The notes beneath the pieces were generated by a model that had not been told where the DNA came from, ran no database searches, and was given only the letters and a program-made list of their open reading frames with translations. 64,000 nt of DNA from contig NZ_JAQMHX010000008.1 in assembly GCF_028331445.1 (NCBI RefSeq), forward strand, positions 124,001 through 188,000, given 5' to 3'. The position numbers and the translations under genes were made by a program. Every line of letters begins with the position of its first letter. Within the stretch, counting starts at the first letter, position 1. Source of the DNA: Candidatus Phyllobacterium onerii (GTDB lineage: Bacteria; Pseudomonadota; Alphaproteobacteria; Rhizobiales; Rhizobiaceae). This document shows, piece after piece, positions 35,741 to 44,596 of the stretch.

Positions 35741-37453
35741 GTGAAGATCCTGCGTCGATCCGCGGACCGCTGGGGCATCGCTGCCATCCCGGCATTTTTA
35801 CGGCGTCTTGGTCTTATGCTTCCGGACGGAAAAGCGTTGCCGCCCGACGTGCCGATGAACGCCCCTGCACTCCCGCTTTTGCCGTATGGTCTCTTGTTGC
35901 TCATGAGTGTTGGCGTCATCATAACGGTGTTCGTCGTAGGCGTTGTCGAGAGCCGGGACCGGATGGTCTTGCAATCGAAAATCCAGTTGCGCCAGAAGAC
36001 TGCCCTGCTCGAAGCCTATGTCAGCAAGATACTCGAGGCGAACGACATGGTGCTTCAGGGTATTTCGTCCGAGGTTGAACCGATGTCATGGCCGGAAATT
36101 GCTTCCTCAGAGCGTCTGATCAGATTTTTGGCTACCCAGAAGCAATTTCTGAAGCACTCGGGCGTTATTGCCCTTGTAGACCGCGACGGCAAACTCGTTT
36201 CTACCAGCGAAGGCCATCGCAGTAGTTCCCTTGATGTGAACGACCGGGATTATTTCCGCTATCATCGGGATCATCCATCGGACGTCACATTTATAGGCGA
36301 CCCGTTGATTGGCCGCGTGTACGGGCAACCGTCCTTGACTATGAGCAAGGCTCTACGCCAGCCAGACGGGAAGTTCGACGGCTTGATACTGATCACGATG
36401 CCGATCGAGTATTTCACCAGATTGTTCGATGGAGCGGCTTCTCCCTCGGACGCTGCTCAATTCCTGCGCGGGAACGGGGAAGTCGTGGTGAACGTCCCGT
36501 TCTGGGAAGGCGGCGCAATCGTACCTGATTGGTTTCGACAGGCGACAGCCGGGAATCCGGTGTCGGGTGAGATGCACCACGTTTCTTCCTCGGAAGGCAT
36601 CGACCGGCTGGTGGCCTACCGAAAGGTCGAAGGTTTCCCATTCTACGTAACCTACGGTATTGACGAGAATGCGCTGCTTGCTGGCTGGCGGCAGTCGGTA
36701 CGCGTCTACGGTACCGTTCTGGCTATCGCCCTTGCAGCGTTTCTCGCCACAGCCTGGCTGGCACGACGCCGTTCGATTGCGTTGATGTATTCGAACGAGT
36801 CGCTGCGCGAAGTCAGCGAGCGCCTTCTGGTTTCACAGGATGAGGAGCGCCGTTCCATTGCCAGGGATCTTCACGATTCCACGGGCCAACACCTGATCGG
36901 CGCGGCCATGGAATTGGCGAACGTAAAATCCTTGCTGCCCGATAATGACGGCGAAACCTCGCGGGCGCTGGCGCGCACATCGAAACTCATTTCGCAAAGT
37001 AATGAGGAGCTTCGGACACTATCCTATCTGTTGCATCCTCCGATGCTTGACGAATCCGGCCTTCCAAATGCTCTTGAGCTACTCGTCGTGGGTTTTGAGG
37101 AGCGAAGCGGACTGGAAATCGAACTGAGGGTCGATCCCGTATTGGCGACAAAACGACCCCCGCCGGATGTTGAACTCACCATTTTCCGTATTGTCCAAGA
37201 AGCGTTGACCAATATTTACCGTCATTCCCACGCCGCCAAGGCAACGATCAGGCTGATCCGCCAGGGGAGCGAGCCCGATACGATCCTGTCGCTCACCGTC
37301 AAGGATGACGGTGTCGGCATCGAAAGGCGAAAGCGCCGGAATGTCGGCGTTGGTCTTTCCGGCATGGAGGCGCGGCTTCGCCCGCTCGACGGCACGATTG
37401 ATATTTCGACTGGAAGAAAGGGCACCACGATTTCGGTGAGAGTGCGCGGCTAG
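35741..37453 (+). CDS. NarX-type sensor histidine kinase
   Basis: A 570-residue membrane sensor. Helix one (LPYGLLLLMSVGVIITVFVVGVV, residues ~45-67), a periplasmic Cache-like domain (about 80-315, with SEGHRSSSLDVNDRDYFRYH), helix two (YGTVLAIALAAFLATAWLARRR), a HisKA_3 box with phospho-acceptor His378 in ARDLHDSTGQ, and an HATPase_c domain with NIYRHSHAAKA and DDGVGIERR. It starts at GTG 35741 after GGGAG. It has no response regulator beside it; the NarL-type regulator at 48907-49539 is the only candidate partner in the window. The stop TAG overlaps the convergent gene's stop. Confidence 0.9.
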   Translation: MKILRRSADRWGIAAIPAFLRRLGLMLPDGKALPPDVPMNAPALPLLPYGLLLLMSVGVIITVFVVGVVESRDRMVLQSKIQLRQKTALLEAYVSKILEANDMVLQGISSEVEPMSWPEIASSERLIRFLATQKQFLKHSGVIALVDRDGKLVSTSEGHRSSSLDVNDRDYFRYHRDHPSDVTFIGDPLIGRVYGQPSLTMSKALRQPDGKFDGLILITMPIEYFTRLFDGAASPSDAAQFLRGNGEVVVNVPFWEGGAIVPDWFRQATAGNPVSGEMHHVSSSEGIDRLVAYRKVEGFPFYVTYGIDENALLAGWRQSVRVYGTVLAIALAAFLATAWLARRRSIALMYSNESLREVSERLLVSQDEERRSIARDLHDSTGQHLIGAAMELANVKSLLPDNDGETSRALARTSKLISQSNEELRTLSYLLHPPMLDESGLPNALELLVVGFEERSGLEIELRVDPVLATKRPPPDVELTIFRIVQEALTNIYRHSHAAKATIRLIRQGSEPDTILSLTVKDDGVGIERRKRRNVGVGLSGMEARLRPLDGTIDISTGRKGTTISVRVRG

Positions 37454-37803
37454 TCGGGAGTACGTTGAAGTTCCCCGATGTCGCGTTGATCGCGCTCTAG
37501 AAAGAAGTTGAGGAAGGTGCGGACCACTGCGATCGCCGCAATGCGGCCGATGTCGTCCCAGGCCGGAGTGATCGAGGTTTCGAGTATATCGGCTGCAAGC
37601 TGGAACGTCAGTCCCGCCACCAGCCAACGTGAATAGCGCATCCACACGTGCCGGACCGCATGATGCCCTTCCGGGTGCGAAAACATTACCCTGGTGCCGT
37701 TGATAAATGCATCCACCGTGCCGATCGCGATGATGATCAACGCGAAAATGTCGATGATCGAGACGATTGGTTCCGTAAGCTGGATCAACAGGTCCCTGAG
37801 CAT
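37450..37803 (-). CDS. DUF1622 small membrane protein
   Basis: A 117-residue protein with three hydrophobic segments (IVSIIDIFALIIIAIGTVDAF, WLVAGLTFQLAADILET, IGRIAAIAVVRTFLNFFLERD), the pattern of the DUF1622 family of unknown function. It lies 8 bp downstream of the formylglycine-generating enzyme gene on the same strand, so may be the last gene of the sulfatase cassette. Confidence 0.72.
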   Translation of the reverse strand: MLRDLLIQLTEPIVSIIDIFALIIIAIGTVDAFINGTRVMFSHPEGHHAVRHVWMRYSRWLVAGLTFQLAADILETSITPAWDDIGRIAAIAVVRTFLNFFLERDQRDIGELQRTPD

Positions 37804-37811
37804 CGCGCGTC

Positions 37812-38783
37812 TTATCCTTCGCTACCAAGCCGGACGATACAGCGGAAACCGAGATGTGAGATCGAGGTATCGACGGGCTGCGACATGCGCGCCGCCGGTC
37901 TGTAACGCCGGCAATAGTTCGGTGCGCAAAGGTGCGAGCCGCCCTTGGTCACCCTTCGCGCGACCTTCATAGAAGGTTGACGCGGATCAAAGCTTTCCTC
38001 AAGCGTGCCGCCACGCGGATTGTCCGCTGTGCAACAGGGGCTCGTTATCTTGCCGTGCTCACGATACCAGTCAGTCGTCCACTCCCAGACATTGCCTGCC
38101 ATATCGTAAAGACCATAGCCATTGGCCGGAAATGACCCCACCGGAGACGTATACTCGTATCCGTCGTCGAGCGTATTCCGATAAGGAAAGTTGCCCTGCC
38201 AGGTATTAGCCATGTGCTTTCCGCCCGGGGTAAACTCATTGCCCCAGACATATTCGGCCCCGTCCTGGCCACCGCAGGCGGCGAATTCCCATTCCGCTTC
38301 GGTGGGCAATTCCTTGCCGACCCAGCGGCAATAGGTTTCGACATCCTCATAGGCGACATGGACGACGGGATGATCGGAGAGTTTCTTGATTGTGCTGGCG
38401 GGACCGCGCGGGTTGCGCCAATTGGCACCCCGCACATACACCCACCAATTGAAATGATTGCTCATGTCGACTGGGGACGAGGGTTTCTTGAACATTGTCG
38501 AGGACGGCGCCAGCATTTCCGGCAAAGCGCCCGGATAGTCTTCTGGGTTGGCCGGCCTTTCAGCCAGCGTCACATAACCGGTCGCCTCGACAAAACGGGC
38601 AAAGTCGCGGTTGGTCACGGTAAACTTGTCCATCCAGAAACCATTGACCCGGACCCTGTGCGCAGGGGCTTCCTCGGGGTAGTGGTTGTCCGAACCCATG
38701 CGACATTCGCCGCCTGGAATCCACACCATGTTGTCGAAGGGAGCGGTCCTGGGTTGCATTCGTTCCGGTTGGTCGAGCATCAT
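37812..38783 (-). CDS. Formylglycine-generating enzyme (sulfatase-activating, SUMF1 type)
   Basis: A 323-residue FGE-sulfatase domain protein that oxidises the active-site cysteine of a sulfatase to formylglycine, using O2. It starts with MVWIPGGECRMGSDNHYPEEAPAHRVRVNGFWMDKF and has the family core GYGLYDMAGNVWEWTTDWY. Both catalytic cysteines are present, Cys286 and Cys291 in GGSHLCAPNYCRRYR, so it is a true FGE and not a generic SUMF-fold protein. The chosen start (38783) overlaps the upstream transporter stop as ATGA and follows CCGGAGATG. Its client is almost certainly the arylsulfatase two genes upstream. Confidence 0.92.
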   Translation of the reverse strand: MMLDQPERMQPRTAPFDNMVWIPGGECRMGSDNHYPEEAPAHRVRVNGFWMDKFTVTNRDFARFVEATGYVTLAERPANPEDYPGALPEMLAPSSTMFKKPSSPVDMSNHFNWWVYVRGANWRNPRGPASTIKKLSDHPVVHVAYEDVETYCRWVGKELPTEAEWEFAACGGQDGAEYVWGNEFTPGGKHMANTWQGNFPYRNTLDDGYEYTSPVGSFPANGYGLYDMAGNVWEWTTDWYREHGKITSPCCTADNPRGGTLEESFDPRQPSMKVARRVTKGGSHLCAPNYCRRYRPAARMSQPVDTSISHLGFRCIVRLGSEG

Positions 38784-39646
38784 TTCATCTCCGGACGCAG
38801 CGCATGAATGCGAGTGCGCCATCTCACGTAGGGTATCGAGACGATAGCACCAATGACAAGATGGTAAAGCACGACCGCCATGACGGCCTTCTCGTCGGGA
38901 AAATTCAAACTTGCTATGGCAAGCGCAACACCAGGATGCCGCGTTCCCGTGGCGAGTGCCAGCACCGTACGGTCATCCGGATCGGGACCACCAAGGAAGT
39001 GACCGAGGGCAACGCCGATAAGCGTGAACAGCACGAGCATGATGACAATTCCGTTTCCGATCAACGCCCAGATGGCATGCGAGGCGATGAACAGGACCGG
39101 TACGACTGCGACGATCAAAAGCAGCGTTGCAAACCGGGAGATCGGGCGTTCGATGCGGCTTGCAAGGTCCGGCGCAAGATGGCGGATGATGACACCCGCT
39201 ACCAACGGAACGATTATGGAGATCAGCACAACGGAAGCGATAGCGCTTGCGGGTTCGTGCATATCGATGTTGAACGAACTCCCGAGGAGACTGATGGCGA
39301 GGGGAACGAGAACAATTGAAACCAGTGCCGTCGCTACCAACAAGCCGATCGTATAGGAGGCCGAGCCGCCGGCCTTTTCCTGCTTTCCCGGTAGCACCGG
39401 CGGAACCGGAGAAATGGCAAGCGTAACAAGCGCGATCTTGATGGCCGGATGGAGATTGAACAGCAGCGACAACAGCACCGCAACCGCGAGCATGAAAATA
39501 TTCATGGAGAGAATTGAACGGACGAAAAGACTTGGCCTGCGGAACAGGTACGTCACGTCATCGAAGGTCGCACGCAATCCAAGTGCGAAGACAATGAGAA
39601 ACATGCTCGCATTGATCGCGAATCCGATGATCTGCGCCGGCGTCAT
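38780..39646 (-). CDS. Bile acid:sodium symporter (BASS) family transporter
   Basis: A 288-residue membrane protein with about nine helices, beginning MTPAQIIGFAINASMFLIVFALGLRATFDDVTYLFRRP. The conserved TLAISPVPPVLPGKQ and ATGTRHPGVALAIASL segments correspond to BASS-family crossover regions. It lies between the arylsulfatase and its activating enzyme. Import of a sulfated organic anion or export of a product is a fair guess, not shown. Confidence 0.78.
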   Translation of the reverse strand: MTPAQIIGFAINASMFLIVFALGLRATFDDVTYLFRRPSLFVRSILSMNIFMLAVAVLLSLLFNLHPAIKIALVTLAISPVPPVLPGKQEKAGGSASYTIGLLVATALVSIVLVPLAISLLGSSFNIDMHEPASAIASVVLISIIVPLVAGVIIRHLAPDLASRIERPISRFATLLLIVAVVPVLFIASHAIWALIGNGIVIMLVLFTLIGVALGHFLGGPDPDDRTVLALATGTRHPGVALAIASLNFPDEKAVMAVVLYHLVIGAIVSIPYVRWRTRIHALRPEMK

Positions 39647-39675
39647 GTCTCTTTCCCTCGCCGATTGACGGGTGG

Positions 39676-39701
39676 CGGGCGGCTGTCTTGAGAAAGCCGC
39701 C
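39676..39701 (-). terminator. Intercistronic hairpin after the arylsulfatase gene
   Basis: GGGCGGCT (39676-39683) and AGCCGCCC (39694-39701) form a perfect 8-bp stem around a 10-nt loop, about 12 bp past the minus-strand stop of the arylsulfatase gene. Without a T-run it may only reduce read-through into the transporter gene. Confidence 0.42.
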
Positions 39702-39712
39702 CGTTATAATCT

Positions 39713-41290
39713 CTAATTGAACTTGCCGCTGGTAGCTTCGGACATTTTTGCGAGTGCGTCATCAATCGTGAAGCTCGCTGCCTTCTGACTAGGCGGAAAA
39801 TCCTTGAACGTCGCTGCGAATCTGTCGGCAATCGTGTAGGCACCGAACAGGATATAATCGTGGTGGAGGAACCAGTCATAGTATGAGTTCGATGTAATGT
39901 CGGCGCGTTCGTAGGGGTCGGTCCTGAGGTTGAACAGCTTCGGAAGTCGCAGCGGTATGAACGGCTCCGCCCATACCTGCAGTGTGCCCGGGCAACGCTG
40001 TTCCATGAAGACGACTTTCCAATTGTCGTAGCGGATACCGAGAACATCGCCGTCGTCACTGAAATAGACGAAGAGCTTGCGGGGACTGCTAGCCTCTTCA
40101 CCCGTGAGGTAGGGCAGCAGATTATAACCGTCGATATGGTTCTTGAATGGCTTGCCGTTGGCGGTGTAGCCCTTCTTGAGCTTGTCCATCACGTTGGGAT
40201 CGCCGGCCATGGCAAGGAAGGTTGGCAGCCAGTCATGGTGTTGTACGATCTCGTTTGAAACAGATCCCGCCTTGATCTTTCCTGGCCAACGCACCAGCAG
40301 CGGGACGCGGAATGCACCTTCCCAATTGGTATTCTTCTCGCTCCGGAACGGTGTCATGCCTCCATCCGGCCAAGAATTCATGTGGGGTCCGTTGTCGGTC
40401 GAATACATGACGAACGTATCTTCGGCGATGCCAAGCTCGTCGAGATAGTCGAGCATGTCGCCGACGTTCTTGTCATGATCGATCATCGTATCATGATAGG
40501 GAGACTGCCAGCGTCCGGCCTGTCCGAGACTCGACTTTTTCGTATGTGTGAACAGGTGCATGTGTGTGGTGTTGAGCCAGACAAAGAACGGCTTGCCGGC
40601 GCTGTTCTGGCGCTTGATGAAATCCTTGGCCGCATCGACGAAGTCTTCGTCGCAGGTTTCCATGCGTTTGGTGGTCAGTGGTCCGGTGTCCTTGATCTTC
40701 TGCTTCCCCACTTTGCCCCAGCGCTTTTCTTCCGTGGGATCGTCCTTGTCCTGCGCCCAGGAATGGAGCACGCCACGCGGTCCAATGCTTGCACGCAGGC
40801 CGGGGAAGTCTTTCTCCGGGAAGTAGTCGTACATTTCCGGCTCTTCCTCGGCATTGAGGTGATAGAGATTGCCGTAGAATTCATCGAAACCATGGACCGT
40901 CGGCAGGAACTTGTTGAGATCTCCCAGGTGGTTCTTGCCAAATTGTCCTGTCGCGTAGCCCTGGTTTTTCAAAAGATCGGCAATCGTCACAATCTCGGGT
41001 TGTAGCCCGGCCGATGCACCTGGAATGCCTACCTTGGATAGACCGGTACGATAGGCGCTCTGTCCGGTGATGAAGGAAGACCTTCCGGCGGTACACGACT
41101 GCTCACCATAGCTGTCGGTGAACATCATACCTTCCTTGGCGAGGCGATCGATATTCGGCGTCTGATATCCCATCAGGCCGCGGCTGTAGCAACTCAGATT
41201 GGAGATGCCGATATCGTCGCCCCAGATAACGAGAATATTGGGCTGACCGCCAACCTTCTTTGGTTTGCCGCTCTTTTTATCTTTAGCCAA
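39713..41290 (-). CDS. Arylsulfatase (formylglycine type I sulfatase)
   Basis: A 525-residue sulfatase. The start is TTG 41290, because AGAGGAG lies 8-9 bp upstream and longer starts would run into the preceding gene. It has the metal-binding DD pair at residues 25-26 (ILVIWGDDIG), the formylglycine motif Cys66-Thr-Ala-Gly-Arg (a CxAxR variant), GYATGQFGKNHLGD, and the second metal site YSTDNGPH. No signal peptide is visible (lysine-rich, hydrophilic start), so it should act in the cytosol on an imported sulfate ester. Its activating enzyme and a transporter lie directly downstream. Confidence 0.93.
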   Translation of the reverse strand: MAKDKKSGKPKKVGGQPNILVIWGDDIGISNLSCYSRGLMGYQTPNIDRLAKEGMMFTDSYGEQSCTAGRSSFITGQSAYRTGLSKVGIPGASAGLQPEIVTIADLLKNQGYATGQFGKNHLGDLNKFLPTVHGFDEFYGNLYHLNAEEEPEMYDYFPEKDFPGLRASIGPRGVLHSWAQDKDDPTEEKRWGKVGKQKIKDTGPLTTKRMETCDEDFVDAAKDFIKRQNSAGKPFFVWLNTTHMHLFTHTKKSSLGQAGRWQSPYHDTMIDHDKNVGDMLDYLDELGIAEDTFVMYSTDNGPHMNSWPDGGMTPFRSEKNTNWEGAFRVPLLVRWPGKIKAGSVSNEIVQHHDWLPTFLAMAGDPNVMDKLKKGYTANGKPFKNHIDGYNLLPYLTGEEASSPRKLFVYFSDDGDVLGIRYDNWKVVFMEQRCPGTLQVWAEPFIPLRLPKLFNLRTDPYERADITSNSYYDWFLHHDYILFGAYTIADRFAATFKDFPPSQKAASFTIDDALAKMSEATSGKFN

Positions 41291-41324
41291 CTTGTAACTC
41301 CTCTTTGAATGATTACTCCAGGAA

Positions 41325-41807
41325 TCAGCTGCCCGTTCCGTCCTGAAATGGGCCGATATCAAAGACCATGCTTGCGACAGCGAAGAGACCGATAAGAAGC
41401 AGGATTACTGCTGTCACCAGTGTATACGAAACCGGATAGCGGCTCTCCCCGTGAACAATACCATCAGCCACCATTTCCTCGCGGGTACGTCGAAGTTCGA
41501 GCATGAACTGCGTGTGATAGATGATGCCGATCACAAGCATGCATATGCCGAGAAGGACAAGCGCCAGTCCGAAACTGCGCGGTGCCCCGGCATGGGTGAG
41601 TGTGCCGGCATCGCGCAACTTCTCGAAGAACTGGAATATTGTAAATCCAAAGCCGATCAGTGAGAGGGAAGTGCGTATCACCGACATCAAGGTGCGGTCG
41701 GCGCTCATGCGGGTCCGCTGGAACGACATTCCAGTACGACGTGCGGACAAGTCCACCGAAATCACGTCGGACGGAGATTTTGAATTCGCATGTTCCATGA
41801 AGATCAT
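41325..41807 (-). CDS. DUF202 membrane protein
   Basis: A 160-residue protein carrying the DUF202 signature (SADRTLMSVIRTSLSLIGFGFTIFQFFEKL), then two more helices (FGLALVLLGICMLVIGIIYHTQFM and VSYTLVTAVILLLIGLFAVASMVF). It is the likely first gene of the sulfatase cassette, 34 bp ahead of the arylsulfatase start. Start uncertain between 41807, 41798 and further upstream. Function of DUF202 is unknown. Confidence 0.72.
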   Translation of the reverse strand: MIFMEHANSKSPSDVISVDLSARRTGMSFQRTRMSADRTLMSVIRTSLSLIGFGFTIFQFFEKLRDAGTLTHAGAPRSFGLALVLLGICMLVIGIIYHTQFMLELRRTREEMVADGIVHGESRYPVSYTLVTAVILLLIGLFAVASMVFDIGPFQDGTGS

Positions 41808-42111
41808 TGGCCTTGTTCGTCGCGAGCACGTTCGCCACTGGAATGCACGTTTGTAAGTACGTAACGGTAACAAAGGCTGGGGCAGAACGCGCGGAGCGAC
41901 ACCTCCACTCGATAATGATCAGAATATTTTCCGCCCCTTAGGACCTGTCCCCGCGGTCTTTACAGTAACGTACTCCCGCGGCGAGCATCAATTATGCACT
42001 ATTGTCCGACAGAAACCGGGCGTTCTGCACAACTGCCGGTTCGCCTGCCTTTTCGCGGCATATAACTCGAATGGATTAGTTTACGACGGGAGCGGAGGTT
42101 CAGCATCGGCA
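41808..42111. other. Intergenic region, 304 bp, with GTAAC-type motifs
   Basis: No gene is supported here. It holds the promoter region of the DUF202/sulfatase unit, the 41853-41871 motif cluster and a related sequence TTACAGTAACGTACT at 41960-41974. Otherwise nothing recognisable. Confidence 0.5.
41853..41871. promoter_or_regulatory. GTAAC-repeat motif upstream of the DUF202/sulfatase unit
   Basis: GTAAGTACGTAAC (41853-41865) followed by GGTAAC. Read on the minus strand, toward the gene starting at 41807, it is GTTACGTACTTAC, identical over 13 bp to 49608-49620 and followed in both places by five bases and TGCA. It lies 46-58 bp ahead of the start codon. Probably a shared regulator site. 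Confidence 0.55.
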
Positions 42112-42378
42112 ATGTCAACGGCTTCATCCCAAAGGGGACTCTGGAAATTGATGCTCAAATTGCCCGCGATGCGCGGGCAGCTGCAGATGCTCAGTACCCG
42201 GAATTCTACTTTGGTAAGCCTCTGCGACGCCTTCGACGAAGCGAGTTCAACCCTTGACCGCTTGCGGAGAAATGGCTCCTCGGACGACAGACTGTTGGTG
42301 GAGTACGAGACCTTGTGTTCCGATATCGAAAACGAAGTTATTGATATTTGCATTGCGGCGCGCAGCAAAATGCCTTGA
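42112..42378 (+). CDS. Small hypothetical helical protein
   Basis: An 88-residue predicted soluble helical protein (SQRGLWKLMLKLPAMRGQLQMLS..., DAFDEASSTLDRLRR, DDRLLVEYETLCSDIENEVIDICIAARSK). ATG at 42112 has GGAGG 13 bp upstream, a little far. No motif recognised. An overlapping minus-strand frame exists but has poorer context. I prefer this strand because of the ribosome site and the amphipathic helix pattern. Confidence 0.45.
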   Translation: MSTASSQRGLWKLMLKLPAMRGQLQMLSTRNSTLVSLCDAFDEASSTLDRLRRNGSSDDRLLVEYETLCSDIENEVIDICIAARSKMP

Positions 42379-42530
42379 CCAATCAATCTGACGTAGCTCT
42401 TTGTTTCCTGATCAATCCTGTTTAAACTAAGTGTCTCAGTATAATTCCGGTGCAACCTGGGGTATTCACCCTATGGCTTCTTGGCCTGTTCCGTTCAATT
42501 CTGTTCCAGGCTGAAGCACGGGGGTCTGCC

Positions 42531-44276
42531 ATGGAAGTTGACGTCAATATCGACGCAACGGAAACCGAAGAGGTCACCGAACAGGAGGCGAAGCAGGAAT
42601 TGGACAGGCTCTTGTCCGATCCCCAGTTTCACTCGACCGATCGCAACAGGAATTTCCTTCGATTTGTAGCCAGCGAATTGTTCGAGGGTCGTGCTGCTGC
42701 GGTGAAGGCCTATACGATCGCCGTCGATGTGTTCGGTCGCCCCTGCAGCTTTGATCCCACCACGGATCCAATTGTCCGCATAGAAGCGACACGGCTTCGC
42801 GCCTCTCTTGCCCAATATTATGAGGCTCACGCCGAAGAAGGCAGCGTCCGCATCGAGCTGCCGCGCGGACGCTATATTCCTGTTTTTACCAAGGCCCCAC
42901 CTCAGACTGAAACTCTCGACGAGGCCGACCTTCTTGATGCACCCGAAATCGGGAGTACAAATTCCAGCTGGAAGAGCAGGGTCTTTGATCGACGGCTCGT
43001 TCTTGCAGGACTTGTAGCGGTCGCTTGTGGTTTCCTGTGGTTTCTTTCCGTAAGGGGCCCTGTTTATTCGGAAAAGCCAAATGTTGCCATTGAAATGAAA
43101 TTGGCCGGTGACCATACGGACATCGAGGCAGGGCTCATCCGCGATTATCTGATGACGGCCCTGTCGCAGTATCAGACGCTCAAGCTTGCGGCAGGAGACA
43201 CGGCGTCGGAAACGGACGGAATCCGATCGGTAGCCGGGTCCCTGTTTGGTTCCGAAAGTCGAATGGATACTCGCTATCATGTGATCCTCAAATATCACCC
43301 TGACGATCACGACCGTGCGGTGTGGTGGCAGGTTGTCAATCCTGCGACGGGAGAAGCCTTGCGTTCTGGAGTCGAGCGCGTCGAGATGGGCAGGAGGCCG
43401 GGTATCGACGTTCGCTACGAACTGATTACGGACCTCGCAAACCGGTTCGTCGGCACACGCGGCGTGATCAACAGCCTGGAGTTGACGCGTGAACTGAGGT
43501 CGCCGACGTTTGGCAATGGCTGCGTTCTGCGGTCTGCCGTGGCTCTCGAACAGCTTGATACAGGCCTGTTACAAGAGGTGCAAACTTGCCTTGGTACATC
43601 GCTGGTGGACGCACCGAACAATCCAGACATCAACGCCGAACTCGCAATCGTCAATCTTGAGCTGGACGCGCCTGAAGCGCCGACCGAATTGACTGCGCAG
43701 GCACTGACGCTGGCAAATAAAGCCGTTTCGCTCGCCCCCATGTCCGACCGCGCCGGATATGCGCAAATGCTGGCACAATTCCGCAATGGTCAGACGGAAG
43801 CGGCGTTCGTGTCCGGATATCGTGCAATGGGACTCAATCCCGGCAATAGCCTCATCCCGGCCCGGCTAGGAGCTATGCTATTCGCCGTAGGCCGATGGGC
43901 GGAAGGTGTGGGAATGGCAGTCAAAGCCGGGATGGTCGATGGCGCCGCGCCCAGCGATGCCGGCCTCACGCTTGCGCTTGATGCTTACCGGCGCGGAGAA
44001 TTTGCGGAAGCGCTGCTTCGTGTGCAGCAGATGGGCAGGTCGGAAAACTATATTGCCAACATTCTCGAACTTGCGGCAGCGGGCCAGATGAAAAATGCCG
44101 CAGATATAAACGAAGCGACAAAACAGCTGAACGTCAAGCGCAAGCACTTCTCCGCGTCGTTCCGCTCCGATATGGCGGCCCGCCACTATTCGCCGGAGAT
44201 CGTCGACCAGCTTGGAGCCGGCTTGACGAAGGCAGGTTTTGTTCTGCCTGCTCCAGTGGCTGACGCATCCAACTAA
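42531..44276 (+). CDS. Membrane-anchored TPR protein with N-terminal DNA-binding-like domain
   Basis: A 581-residue protein. Residues ~15-125 carry the domain RLLSDPQFHSTDRNRNFLRFVASELFEGRAAAVKAYTIAVDVFGR...FDPTTDPIVRIEATRLRASLAQYY, common in alphaproteobacterial proteins often labelled adenylate cyclase, although no cyclase domain is present here. One membrane helix follows (LVLAGLVAVACGFLWFLSV, ~159-177), then an envelope-side part and TPR-like alpha-helical repeats. The ATG at 42531 is preferred to the GTG at 42450. It may couple cytosolic regulation to the envelope; function unproven. Confidence 0.7.
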   Translation: MEVDVNIDATETEEVTEQEAKQELDRLLSDPQFHSTDRNRNFLRFVASELFEGRAAAVKAYTIAVDVFGRPCSFDPTTDPIVRIEATRLRASLAQYYEAHAEEGSVRIELPRGRYIPVFTKAPPQTETLDEADLLDAPEIGSTNSSWKSRVFDRRLVLAGLVAVACGFLWFLSVRGPVYSEKPNVAIEMKLAGDHTDIEAGLIRDYLMTALSQYQTLKLAAGDTASETDGIRSVAGSLFGSESRMDTRYHVILKYHPDDHDRAVWWQVVNPATGEALRSGVERVEMGRRPGIDVRYELITDLANRFVGTRGVINSLELTRELRSPTFGNGCVLRSAVALEQLDTGLLQEVQTCLGTSLVDAPNNPDINAELAIVNLELDAPEAPTELTAQALTLANKAVSLAPMSDRAGYAQMLAQFRNGQTEAAFVSGYRAMGLNPGNSLIPARLGAMLFAVGRWAEGVGMAVKAGMVDGAAPSDAGLTLALDAYRRGEFAEALLRVQQMGRSENYIANILELAAAGQMKNAADINEATKQLNVKRKHFSASFRSDMAARHYSPEIVDQLGAGLTKAGFVLPAPVADASN

Positions 44277-44311
44277 AAGTAACGTCTCTTGGCTACGAAA
44301 ACCTGGAGGGT

Positions 44312-44596
44312 TCACTTCCAAGGTTCGATTTTCGTTACCTTGCTGTTGTCGGCGTTCATGGTCAGACTGTATTGCGCGAACGTCGTTTTGTCATCGCAGG
44401 TCACCTGCACGATCGTGGGGCCGCCAGCAGATCGAACCTTGTCGATCCTGGCATCGGTGATCCTGTCGCACCAGAACCCCGCATTGCGGATGGCACGGGC
44501 CGTTTGCCGCTGGAGCATGCGCGATTGCAGCGGCTCGGCTGCGGTAATCTCGGAGGCGCAGAGCAAGATCAAAAGAGCTGGCAGTATGCGTTTCAT
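44312..44596 (-). CDS. Small exported hypothetical protein
   Basis: A 94-residue protein with a clear signal peptide (MKRILPALLILLCASEITA) and a compact mature part with two cysteines (NAGFWCDRITD and QVTCDDKTTFAQYS). No family recognised. It is convergent with the TPR gene, 35 bp away. Expression may be controlled by the 27-bp palindrome at 44680-44706, 84 bp ahead of its start. Confidence 0.65.
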   Translation of the reverse strand: MKRILPALLILLCASEITAAEPLQSRMLQRQTARAIRNAGFWCDRITDARIDKVRSAGGPTIVQVTCDDKTTFAQYSLTMNADNSKVTKIEPWK

